A DNA stretch of 64,000 nt from Sphaerosporella brunnea (Eukaryota; Ascomycota; Pezizomycetes; Pezizales; Pyronemataceae): NCBI GenBank assembly GCA_008704415.1, contig VXIS01000021.1, positions 62,001-126,000 of the forward strand. The letters are read 5' to 3'. Positions 11,123-20,817 of this stretch are shown in pieces; position 1 is the first letter of the stretch, and every line of letters starts with the position of its first letter. Made by a program: the position numbers and the translations under genes. The notes below the pieces were generated by a model that was not told the DNA's origin, ran no database searches, and saw only the letters and a list, made by a program, of their open reading frames with translations.

Positions 11123-12909
11123 GGTTAAAAATCGAACCCGGAACTAAATGTTGAACCCGTCACGACTAACCTGGCACGTTAACTCACTCGTCAGCTTTAT
11201 GCTGTCTCCACAACAACACCGGGCCCCCTCCACACGCTCTTCGTGCACTGCAAGCATCATATTGCGTGGTGAACGCGTTCTTTTCGGCGACTATATGCGC
11301 CACACCAGTTACACTGCACTTCCGCTGGGCGTCAGGCACCAACCATTCATCACATCCGGGCGCTGCACGCTCCAGGGCTGTCCAAAGTCCTGCCAATCTG
11401 GCTTTGGAGGAGGCCTGAACCCGTTTGATTCAAAGAAGACTACGGCACGTTTGGGCCAGGCGATTTTACACGGGACCCAGGTGACTGAAGGTGGCCATCA
11501 GTCACCGGTTCTATCATTGCTTCCACCGACATCAAGAAAAAGAAAACGAAAGTGAGATACAGATCCAACGTGAAGCCCTCTACCCATCAACCTCCGCTGC
11601 CCGCTGTTCCAAGCAAAACATCAGCAGTTCCGCTCCGTCTTATTCCGCCTCTCATACGAGCTGTCGTTTTTGGGGTTAAACGTGCGCGGATTTTGGCGGT
11701 GATCGACAAGTCAATTGATTGCGGTCTTCTGCAGAACAAGCAAGAAGCGATCAGCGCTTTTAGTGGCCCTGAGGACGGCCCGCTGACCAAACCGATCTTG
11801 ACCAGCGCCGCCCGGCACGTATCAGATATCCAGACTTTTCTTACACCGGCCCGAAGCTACCAGGCTTTCTGCATCATCGTCCCAACCTGGGACCCGGTTT
11901 GACCTGGCGGGCGGCCGGACTATTGACAGCCATGATGCTCCTGTGACGGTATTTTGCCAGAAACCCTTGCCTGTTGACACTGAAACCTACACAAAAACTT
12001 CATTAGGTTTGTGGGACTCTTGTAGAGCGTCACAGAAAACCTCGGGGGTCGTTTTGGGTCTGGCAAAGAGGCGAGTTGTGGGTAGAGGAGTTGTTGGACA
12101 ATTCTGGGGCAACTCGTGGTCTCGCCGGCGTATAAATTTTCATTGTCCTTCTGTGAATCGTTAGATCCACATGCTCTCCAGCGCCTTGCAGTGTTCTGAG
12201 ATGTCTGAGTGCACTTGCTGGACGTATTTAGTCTGTTCTGAGGGGTAGTGGTGGATCTCGTTGCCGCGCGCTTCTTTAACACTTTGGTTGTCAATTCCGC
12301 AGAGAAAGCATGAAGCTAGCTCGGTTTGACAATCCTGACAGTGGGTCATTCGGTTTGTATCAATGAGCTCCTTCAGAGTCTTGTTCTTTGCTACGTCAAC
12401 CACAGGTTCGGTGGGCCTTTACTTCGTATGACGTGAGTCTCTCTTGGAAAGATCGCCGTGTCGTCTAATTACTCTCCCCAGTGGACGATCTCTCCATCTT
12501 CATGGCGCGTAAGATTTTCGTGTTTGCGTTGAGATTCTGCGCGGGTCTTGACGCCTTTTATGCGGGTTTCAGCGGTACTTCATGAGCACCCATACCTTTC
12601 CGCAGCACGGCGGATTGACACAGAAGGAGCGGGTATAGTTGGAATTAGGATGGCCTGGATAGCCCTCTGGATGTGGATTTCTTTTGCATCATTCTCCCGT
12701 GGCTTGACCTTGCCCGTGTTAAGTGTGTTGAGTGGTGAGGATGCCACGTTCAGAGGCGCGTCCCGCTCTGCTATTTATGCCAACAAGACCGCTGTTAGTG
12801 ACGCTCCGGACAAGACCTCGATGCACTTGCGCTGCCCTATCTCTATCACCAATACACAAAGAGGTTTTCTTGCAAATTCCAGCTGCAACCAGACAGCGCC
12901 TCTGAAAAA
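11123..12909. other. Unassigned; weak ORFs on the minus strand
   Basis: A minus-strand frame at 12161-12403 (…ELASCFLCGIDNQSVKEARG…ALESMWI, stop at 12161) has protein-like composition with a Cys-x2-Cys pair, but no ATG and no partner exon that I can define. Nothing else is recognised. Confidence 0.3.
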
Positions 12910-13150
12910 ATGTCTGACCAGGTGGGAGAGTCAATTTATCCAGGCTGGACGCTTCTAAAAAGGGTCTCGATTGCGCAGTTCTCACAAAATGTTATCCTCG
13001 GTGCTCTCTCGCTCCAATTAATGACTCATGTCCATAATTCTCGTGGTGGTGGTCTAGATGGGAGCGGCTGGATGCGTATCAGGTCAGGCTCGGGTGGCTA
13101 TTGACATCATCGCGTCTATGTCAACCATCGTAGACGTTAAACGGCGGCCC
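12910..13150 (+). repeat. Dispersed repeat, uninterrupted copy
   Basis: This segment matches 28520-28680 followed by 29459-29525, where the same sequence is split by a hAT-type element. Shared words include gggtctcgattgcgc, ttctcacaaaatgtt, ctcatgtcca and ggctcgggtggctat. It acts as a natural empty-site reference. The identity of the family is unknown. Confidence 0.6.
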
Positions 13151-13280
13151 AGCGCCGTGGTTTGTAAATAGCGGTGCTGTTGATTTAGTGGATAACTCTG
13201 CTGCTGTTCAAGTTCCTTCACACTGAGATGCAACGGTGCCAATGGATTGATCACTACGGCAAGTATATATATAGGCTGAC

Positions 13281-13660
13281 CTACCGCATGCCACGGTTTT
13301 TGTAGAGACGCCACCGCTGCCGCGGCAATGTTGTATACCTTTGATATTTTGGCGAAGCTTCATCAAAGAATATTAAAAAATTATCATGTATCTGCGAAAT
13401 GACATCAAAATCATTATTTTCTTTGATTGCGTCGAAATGGCGGTAGATATAGCCAAGTATCAATGCTACGTGGTCCAGCCGACGTTGCTCTTGTTGTAAA
13501 ATCAGTGCGGAGATCGCGATGAAGGTATCCGATCCGCAGCTTCCAGCAAAATAATTAGGCTCCACTCAGCCTTTTGTTGGGCATCCCGATCTTTGGATAT
13601 AACGTCCAGCAACCTCTGTTTCGAGAATTCCAGTAGCCAAAGCCATAGGTACTACACCGC
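13281..13660 (-). pseudogene. Degenerate coding remnant of unknown family
   Basis: Two minus-strand frames with protein-like composition join across one frameshift near 13540. The upstream one reads LWLWLLEFSKQRLLDVISKD and AQQKAEWSLIILLEAADRI. The downstream one reads DTFIAISALILQQEQRRLD, LILGYIYRHFDAIKENNDF and IHDNFLIFFDEASPKY, ending before the stop at 13281. The helical pattern suggests an alpha-rich protein. I do not recognise the family. A transposon accessory ORF is possible. Confidence 0.35.
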
Positions 13661-14305
13661 GGTTAGCTATGAAAGTCTGGCTGCACATGCACTGCAAACC
13701 TGATAAAAAGAAAGCAGAAAACAGTGGTCCTATGAGGCAGTTAGCGATCGAAGGTTGGCGGCGCAGGAAGAGTGTCTACAAACTAGCAAAACCACCGACT
13801 GCATCAAGTAGCCCTGTTTGTGGGAGGATGCCATGGACCTTCAGCTTGGGGCACATGCGAGTATTGCTTCCACTTCGTTGCAGCAACATTAGCTTCATTG
13901 TTTTGTGAGATACAAAAGCTTGAGATACTTTTAACTTGATAGTGATAGCACGGTTGGGGCGCTGGTTGTGGGGATGGTATTTTCAGGGTGCTGGTGGTGG
14001 GGCTGGTGTTTTCGGGGTACAGTTGCTTCATTGTAACTCGCTTACAAGTAAAAGTAGGGTAACACTGCAAACAAACGGGGCCCGTCCCACAACTGACCAT
14101 CACTCGCGAGTTCTGGTTAAACAAGCCTGCAACCCTAAAATCACAACAATTTTCAATAGAGGACGCTGGCACATCCAAATCCAGTGAAAATTCCCCAATT
14201 TTTGGTTTTCTTTTCATTTTTTCTTTGCCCAAAATACATTTCAACTGCCAAGCTCAGACGCTGTTTGAGCTTTACAAGTGAACATCCGTGTGGTGACCAC
14301 ACGGT
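13661..14305. other. Unassigned stretch
   Basis: Open frames exist on both strands (for example 13804-14244 minus) but show no domain, and they overlap G/T-rich low-complexity sequence. Confidence 0.3.
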
Positions 14306-14313
14306 GTGCAGTC

Positions 14314-14828
14314 TAGGGATGTAAAATTACCGTAAAGTTGAGCACGTTACAGTAAACGTATAACTTAACGCTGTAAGCTTGGCATGTAACGGTACATAGC
14401 ACAGCCACCTTAGTCATAGTGCCACTGGATGTGCCACCAGAGCACGACAGCCTATCCGGTGGGAAGACCTTAATGAGGATAATGAGGAGCAGCTGTTAGA
14501 GGTGGAGGACGAGCTTCTTGCCAACGGTGCGCTAGAAAATCTGGAGAACTTGTGGAAGGAAGGACTTGAAGAAATTCCCGAGGTTTGACCATGTATTTAG
14601 ATTGTATAAGAAACTGTACACCGCGCCGCGCGACCTTGTCTTCGCCGCTCGATGGTCTACCCCCGGGCGGCCCCCGTCTGCAACCCCCCGGCCACGACGC
14701 CGCCGCTCCTCACACATATACCCGCCACAGGCACTCGCCACAATGCTGTAAAGTTGACCACGATACAGTAACTTTACGTTACGTTGCGTGACATTACCTT
14801 ACTGTAACACGCTAGTCGCTCATCCCTA
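14314..14828 (+). mobile_element. Non-autonomous hAT element, perfect 8-bp TSD
   Basis: The ends are TAGGGATG (14314) and CATCCCTA (14828). The octamer gtgcagtc occurs immediately outside on both sides (14306-14313 and 14829-14836). Subterminal regions carry repeated gttacagtaa-type words in opposite orientations. Between them an ATG-less frame at about 14444-14588 (WEDLNEDNEEQLLEVEDELL, NLWKEGLEEIPEV, stop) looks like a leftover transposase tail. Same terminal octamer as 7300-8410, so probably the same hAT lineage. Confidence 0.85.
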
Positions 14829-14836
14829 GTGCAGTC

Positions 14837-16411
14837 ATTAGTACAGCGCCACTTCATGTAAAGTCATATGTACGTTGCAGTCAGGGCGTATGTGTCTGAA
14901 CGACGGCGAGGCAAAGCAAAGAGAGGAGCTAGTGTGGAGGAGGCAAGACTGTCTCACTTCACCGCCAGCACCCGCACGGATAAATACAATTCTATTCCAT
15001 TTGTCAACTATCTGCATCCACGCGGTATGGAGCATAATGGCCGTTTTTGATTCACCATACACCAAAAATACCCCGCAAAATGCTACCTTACTTAAAAATA
15101 ATACTGATGATGATAATAATGGTAATAATAATAAAAAACAAAAAGTTGCACATTATGTATACCCGTTACCGGGGTTACCAGCTCCACTGCGGCCTCGCTG
15201 CCTCCTGTCTCAGACCGTAATTGCAGTGAATGGTAACCGGGGCATTACAAACCAGCGTCTCTGCCTGACTAATCAGTGCAGATCCGGCTGTCGGACAACC
15301 CGGCTCACCACGGCACACACGTGACGGGGCCCCTCAATACTGTTTCCGCAGGGAATTCCAGCCGGGCTCGAGCGCGGCGTCTACCGCATTGAGCTTAAGA
15401 TCCGGACTGCGGAGACAGGTCAGCTAACCATTGCGCCACGAAGGCGCGTGCAGTGAGCGATCCGTTTCACCGTCCGTGAACGCTCGGGACCGCTTATACC
15501 GATGCCGGCTGCCTACAATACGACACCAAAATGGTTATATATTCCGTGGTTGCAGTAGTAGAGTAAAGAGGGTGTACAGCAGCGTAGTCGCTCGGCAGTA
15601 TTGTTGGTCAAGGTCCTCCACGGCTCCGCTCCAGAATGGTAGACCTAGGTACTCGCTCCGCATTGGAATGGTAGAGCGAGCTTAGCTTCACCCTCGAGCA
15701 ACCGCCACACTGGTGCACGCCGCCGCCACCGTAAAACGCCACCGGAAAACGCCACACCAACTGCTCTATATAGGGATAGATAGTCGCAGTCCGGGATCAC
15801 GCCCAATGGTCTACTGAAGCCACGCGTGCTGAGCAGTTGTGGATATGTTTTTTGGGGGCTCCTACACAGGGCCCTGCCTCGAGGACCACGCCGATGACGG
15901 GTCTTTAATTGGCATATCAACCTTACCCTTTACGCACATGTTACATCTTATCTTATCATCCGTCACCCAACATCAAGTGGTCACGGTTCTTCGATCTCGA
16001 AACACACTGGTTGAGCATTGTTGTTTTGCCCATCGTGCCACTTACGCGTACCAGTAACTAGCTAGAAAATTCGTCACGGATGTAGGCTCAAAGACTTAGA
16101 GCGGGGACGAGGATTCCGGGACACAGAATGTTGCTTCACATCCACGTATGAGAGACAAAAGCTCCACCGCGCTTCGTTCGCTTGACCAGCGCTTGTGTGC
16201 ATATGGTCTGACCACAGCCAAATCATTCCAGTGTACCCCGGGAAACTCCAAACCAGGCGAGGTGTAGGTTGAAAGGCAGCGCCATCCCAGCGTCAATGGC
16301 AACCGAACCCACGATGAGCGTGAATGGGACCGCGCAGTCTGGACCCATCTGGGATATAATACCACATTCCCCAAGCTCTCGGGGGTACAATCCTTCCATC
16401 CAACCACCACC
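14837..16411. other. Mostly unassigned; AT microsatellite and TATA box
   Basis: A (gat/aat)-rich stretch lies at 15106-15142. A TATA motif (gggatataatacc, about 16342-16354) stands about 60 bp before the gene at 16412 and is probably its promoter. No other gene recognised. Frames at 15645-15920 and 16096-16575 minus lack support. Confidence 0.35.
15345..15450 (-). ncRNA. Degenerate tRNA-like sequence
   Basis: On the minus strand, GTGGCGCAATGGTTAGCTGA is an A-box-like word and GCTCGAGCCCGG a weak B-box, separated by an over-long middle. A cloverleaf does not close. It is probably a tRNA-derived repeat or pseudogene. Confidence 0.25.
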
Positions 16412-17055
16412 ATGACGACACCCAAACCTCCGCACAACCCTTCGCGACCACACACCTGCCACAAACGCTCGCGTTCCCCCTCCACCGACATCGACGACGA
16501 CGACGACGAGTACAACCCAACGCCATGCCCACGGGGCCGCAAGAAGCCGAAGACCAAGTTTGCCGGATCCGGCACTGAAGCCGATCCGGTTGACCTTACG
16601 GGGGACTCCGGCTCCGAGAGCGACGACGAGCCCGCACCCGCCGCAAAACCGGTGTATCTTCCCGCCGGGGCTCCTCCCGCGACGCCCAGCGCGGAGGATC
16701 AGTGGCTGCGGCGGAACTTCCCGCGTCGCCGCCCCAGCACCATGGCAGGTGTCACATGGACTACGTTTTGGCCGGCAAGGCCAGCGGCCGACAGGTTCGG
16801 CCGCATCCGAGTGGGCCGGAGCTGTTATTACGACGACGCGGACAACTGTAAGTGGTGGCTGTTCTCGAGCGTTGCAAGGTGCTCACGTTGATAGTTGTCC
16901 GCGACCTGGACGAGCTTGCGAAGCCGGTGCCAGGCGCACACGGGAGGGCGGACTTTGGCCGTGCCTCCCTCCGCACCAGGCTCCAGGAGGCGGGGATCAC
17001 CAGGCCGATTGTGCGCGTGTTGGAGGAGAGGAGGTTGGGGTATTTTTGGGGGTGA
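16412..17055 (+). CDS. Hypothetical nuclear-type protein, one intron (predicted)
   Basis: Start CACCATG at 16412. Exon 1 16412-16847, a 47-nt intron 16848-16894 (GTAAGT donor, ctcac branch-like word, GATAG acceptor), exon 2 16895-17055. The splice joins codons in phase and yields 198 aa. The N-terminal third is Pro/Ser-rich with an Asp run (DIDDDDDEY) and a basic cluster (RGRKKPKTKF), which would suit nuclear localisation. An acidic SGSESDDEP segment follows. The C-terminus spans the splice site and looks globular (VRDLDELAKPVPG, LRTRLQEAGITRP, VLEERRLGYFWG). No family recognised. The TATA box upstream and consistent GC-rich codons support a real gene. Confidence 0.65.
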
Positions 17056-17465
17056 AGGGGTCGGAGATACTTTGTTTTTTTTTTTGTTTGTATTTTTTAC
17101 TTCTTGTGTTTTCGGCGTTTATTCAACTATCTGTGCACTCGGGCGAACAGCTGCATGCCTGCGGGCTATTGACTTGGTTCAAAGAGTATGCCCACGTCAC
17201 TACCTCGTGCCAATTATGATATGGTGTACTGGTGGTCTGAAGGTGGTGTTGGCCGTTGACGGTGGTCCTCGCAGAACCACCTTCGATGCAGGTAACATGA
17301 TGACTATTAAAGCAACTCGCAACAAAGTATGCCGGTACCGACGAGGTAATAACCGTATGTTCAGAGTCCAGCGGTGACTGGCATACGGACTCTGGCAACA
17401 ACGCCCGACACACGTGAATAGGAACAACCAAACCACTCCCTCTAGCTCTGCCCACGGGCGAGGCT
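17056..17465. other. Intergenic
   Basis: A T-rich tract follows the gene at about 17070-17105. Nothing else recognised up to the repeat at 17466. Confidence 0.35.
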
Positions 17466-17737
17466 GGGAGGAGTTTAGGCTCGGCCCGGGGGACTCGGGG
17501 TTGGAGCGATCGGGTCACCAACTCTCACCCCTCGGTCCGGGCTAGGGGCAAACCTTCGGATACGCAGTTATTTGTTCGTTGGATTTCACGGTTTTGGTCC
17601 TTAGTTCTTCACAGTTATTTGTTCGTTGAATTTCACGGTTTTGGTTATTGGTTTTTCACAGTTATTTGTTCGGTTTCAATTTCTCTCAAATACATCACCG
17701 CGGTCTACGAGCCACCCGCCGGAGGAAAGCACTAGCA
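17466..17737 (+). mobile_element. 3' end of tyrosine-recombinase element, truncated copy
   Basis: Matches 4013-4216 from gggaggagtttagg to the terminal aaagcactagca. It contains an internal expansion of the cagttatttgttcg/tttcacggttttgg unit, seen about three times here and once at 4.1 kb. The left end breaks off abruptly. It is joined directly to a GNS-family gene fragment at 17738. Confidence 0.7.
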
Positions 17738-17790
17738 TCTTTGAGCCGCTCGGTGTTGACTCCGCCGAAATCCCCAAGCTGGTGGAGGGA
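17738..17790 (+). pseudogene. GNS-family gene fragment
   Basis: Encodes FEPLGVDSAEIPKLVEG. The LGVDS-x-EI core matches FKALGVDSVEIPN at about 18550-18590 and, more loosely, DRLGVDTAGIK in the intact gene at 26041-27138. The fragment starts exactly where the tyrosine-recombinase end stops. Confidence 0.5.
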
Positions 17791-18521
17791 GTTTAATGGG
17801 CGGTAACATTCGGTCCGTGGGCTGTTGTCAACAAGCAGCTGTTTGCACGGGGAACAGGGCGTGTGTTAGGTCCCTGTTTTTGTGCTCGCCTTCTGCAACG
17901 ATGTATGGCTTCCCCTCTCTGCCATCTCTCTCAATCGTGGCTGTTTCTAGGTTATAGAGCGTACCTGGCGCCTATTGCCACTTGGCGTTGCACCCCGTCT
18001 CTTATCGCCGTCGGCCCCGGCCGACTGTCGCAAGCCCTGGTCGTCCACTCCTTTCTGGTCCTGCTGGCACCCCCATCAACATGCACACAAATCGGAAGAT
18101 CATCGCTGCCCCGCCGTAGGGTTGTCGGCCCCGCATCACTTCATTCGAATGCGTCGGTCTGTGGGTTCCTTCCGGATGTAGGGATGTACATAGGTAGAGT
18201 GACGCTTAGTGAGGCTGGGTAGATAGACCTCGCCTCCTCCTAATCAACTAACCTTCACCTCACCTTTCCGAACACCGCTCCACACAGGAACTGTTCGGAC
18301 GGGGAACGGGGCGTGTGTCAGGTCCCTGTTTTTTACGCTCGCCTGCGAGCACAAGGTTTTCCCCGCGCCTAAACTCACCTCAATCGTCACTGATTGTAGA
18401 CTCTACAGTAGCACCCGGCGCCCGCCTCCTGGCGGTGTCCAGCGGTAGGGGCGTCGTTTTGGACCGGTTTACGCAGAGAACTGGCGTTCTCCACACGCGC
18501 ATTTCGGGTCTAACGTGAGCA
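17791..18521. repeat. Region with an internal duplicate
   Basis: 17838-17890 (cacggggaacagggcgtgtg, ggtccctgttttt, gctcgcc) recurs at about 18297-18345. Together with the two LGVDS fragments on either side this points to a tandem duplication of 0.5-0.8 kb. No complete gene is readable. Confidence 0.5.
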
Positions 18522-18643
18522 GATGGGAAACTCTTCATACAAAGACCTCTTCAAGGCGCTCGGTGTCGACTCCGTCGAAATCCCCAACCCGATCCTCAAC
18601 ACATCGGACCAACAACACCTGGTCTTTTTGATCAGTGACTAAA
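18522..18643 (+). pseudogene. GNS-family 5' exon fragment
   Basis: An ATG at 18522 opens MGNSSYKDLFKALGVDSVEI and stops after 39 codons at LVFLISD. The intact relative at 27138 starts MGNSTYANLAEPLRLDA. In both, the ATG is immediately preceded by an intron-acceptor-like end with a branch-like taac (gtctaacgtgagcag here, gctaacatgaccag there). Downstream in-frame sequence is lost, so this is a broken copy unless spliced with a non-canonical donor. Confidence 0.45.
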
Positions 18644-18676
18644 CGGCCACCATGCCGGAAAAGAGCCACGACAACA

Positions 18677-18745
18677 ACTGGTGATGGACATGAGCCGAGC
18701 CGGTGTGAGCCGGATCGCGGATGAGCCGAGCCTGCACGAGCGGAC
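18677..18745. mobile_element. hAT-type terminal fragment (GAGCCGAGCC family)
   Basis: The sequence gtgatggacatgagccgag followed by ccgg..tgagccgga and gatgagccgagcc resembles the left terminus of 19473-20141 and the fragment at 1282. No partner terminus is seen before 19.4 kb. Confidence 0.4.
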
Positions 18746-18854
18746 CCTCTTGCAGCATTGTGGCTGCAAAGAACCCCGCAGGTGCTGCAGGTAAGAGATT
18801 TGTCGGCGCACCAGCAAGATGTTGTGGCGACTGACCAAGCCAGTGATTGTCACC

Positions 18855-19247
18855 GAGCACCATGCTGACGGAACAGCAGCCGGTGCAAAGGCCAAGATCG
18901 ACTCATCAACCGCTATGGAAGCGCGCGCCGTAACCGCGCATACGGGTTAGTAACCAGGACAACAGTTATAAGATACCCCATCGCTAATACAAGTGGTAGC
19001 TTCCCAGCCGGCTGGAAACACCCCGCAGGTTGCTGAAACGCGCCCCCGCCGCAACAGGAGGTCCACGCGTAAGGGTATGTACTTAACACTTTGTCTGCCT
19101 TCATCATGCGCTGACGGACAACGGAACCGCAGCCGGTGCCAAGGCCAAGATCGACTCCGACGACAAGGAGCCGATGAGGGCTTTCACGGAGAAATTTGAG
19201 GACCAGACGCTGGGCGATGATCTCCTGTTCCAGTTTGAGCGGAGGTG
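18855..19247 (+). pseudogene. Duplicated 3' exon modules of an unknown gene
   Basis: The word gcagccggtgc(c/a)aaggcc, continuing aagatcgactc, occurs at about 18872 and again at 19129. The second copy continues as an open frame GAKAKIDSDDKEPMRAFTEK and LGDDLLFQFERR to a stop at 19247. An acceptor-like ccgcag precedes it. It looks like a tandemly duplicated last exon. Family unknown; close to the GNS fragments but not shown to belong to them. Confidence 0.35.
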
Positions 19248-19472
19248 AAGGGTGATATTTGTTGCCCCATAAAGCGGCAGCATCGCGGTTCCGGATGTTG
19301 GTGGTCTACCTTTCCCGAACTCACGGAAAGTCGGTTTTCCACCAGATAAATATTTGTCCTCATCTCCTAGGGGTAAAACATCAGAATAGGGACAACCATT
19401 CTCCAATTCATATGCATGGTTTGAGGTTGTGATCCCAATGTGTGTCTGCTTCACTCCCTGGCCGACTGACAC

Positions 19473-20141
19473 TAGTGATGCAAAAGAGCCGAGCCAGCTC
19501 GAGCTGGGAGCTCGAGCTGCGAGCTAGAGCCGGCTCGAACGTACATATTTTTGTGCTCGAGCTGCTCGACTTCTCTCGAGCTTTCTAGAAAGAACGAGGT
19601 TCCGCCGCTGGCCGCAGCTCCCTCAAGTATCCCCGGCACCCTCCCAGCTTCCCCCCGACCGCTAGTCGCACAGTATTATCACAAAGAAACGCAACCGGCT
19701 TCTAGAGGAGTCGAGCAGCGCTCTGTTGTTGCTTAAGCATTGGCTCAAGCAAAGGGAAGTAAACAGCTGGGAAAAATGGGAGTACGAAGATCCGGAGGTT
19801 CTACCAAAGGTGGGGGTCGGGGGGGCAACCACTCATGGTCACCATGATATGCCGGAGGGCGTAGATTTAGACGCCGAGGCAGCGGTCAACTCCTCTTCGG
19901 GCCTGTCAGACGTATCGGACTGATCTACCCTCGGATAACTACGTAGTAGAAAATTTACATGGCCATGAACTGCCGCCTGCCCGCGTGCTCCCGCCTCGAA
20001 ATATGATTTCTCTCCACCAGCTCGAGCTTTGGCTCGAGCCGCCCGAGCCCGGCTCGCGCTCGCGAGCCGAGCCAGTAAAACTGACGATCCGGCTCGAGTC
20101 ACCCCTTGGGCTCGTCTCGAGCCGGCTCGTTTGCATCACTA
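19473..20141 (+). mobile_element. Non-autonomous hAT element, 8-bp TSD (7/8)
   Basis: Left end TAGTGATGCAAAAGAGCCG, right end (reverse complement) TAGTGATGCAAACGAGCCG. Flanks are actgacac (19465-19472) and actgaaac (20142-20149), an 8-bp duplication with one mismatch. Both subterminal regions are packed with gctcgag/gagccg palindromes. The interior keeps a transposase-tail-like frame at about 19730-19923 (LKHWLKQREVNSWEKWEYED…SGLSDVSD, stop). 669 bp in total. Confidence 0.85.
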
Positions 20142-20149
20142 ACTGAAAC

Positions 20150-20685
20150 CGCTCAAATATCAGCAAGCTGTATAAACGTCGACCATCCAGGGGCTGTGCC
20201 GGTGACAGTGGTCTGGATTGCCAGTCTCGAGCGCGATCTGCAGCGGGTCGAGCTGTAAAGAAGCGAGTACTCTTGAGCGAAGCCGGGCTCTATTGTCCAG
20301 TTTGGATCTACTGTGGTCTTAACGACCCCGAGGATTGTACGGTAGGAAGCAGCGATAGCAAACCCTGAATGGTTAAAATTGACGTTCACATAGATATCAC
20401 ACATAATGGGACCTTTGGCAGACGGACTGCAGTGACAGTGCTGAGAAATCAGTACCGGTGGGTGACCCGGGGTGAGTAACAATCCCGATTGAGCTGGTAA
20501 AACCTGACTCTGCTGCATGGATAAATACAGACGAGGAACATCCGGTGAGAGAAGCGAATGCTCTGAGCCCTCAAGTTTGTGCATTCTATGACATCTCATG
20601 TCGAATCCCGAGAAACGTCTCTGTATATTCTCCCATGGAAAGAAACATCGCGAAGGTTTTGTTTGTGCAGAAATGGCGGATCAAC
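20150..20685. other. Unassigned stretch
   Basis: The minus-strand frame 20153-20599 has no domain. Nothing else recognised. Confidence 0.3.
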
Positions 20686-20817
20686 CCCGTCCCCGCCACG
20701 GTGGGGTGATCAACTCCGTCCATGGCAGCCCCCGTCCGAGTGCTCAACCCCGTGCCGGCCCCGTTCGAGTGATGACCCCCGTCGCCGCCACGTTCGAGTG
20801 ATCAACCCCGTCCGTCC

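Noticed and set aside
12161..12403. Small cysteine-containing protein on the minus strand
   Set aside because: No ATG in frame (opens with GTG after a stop) and no supporting splice site. Kept only as a note in the gap description.
18640..18895. Continuation of the MGNSSY gene through this stretch
   Set aside because: It would need a GTCTTT donor, and the joined frame hits a stop at once. Part of the stretch resembles a hAT terminus instead.
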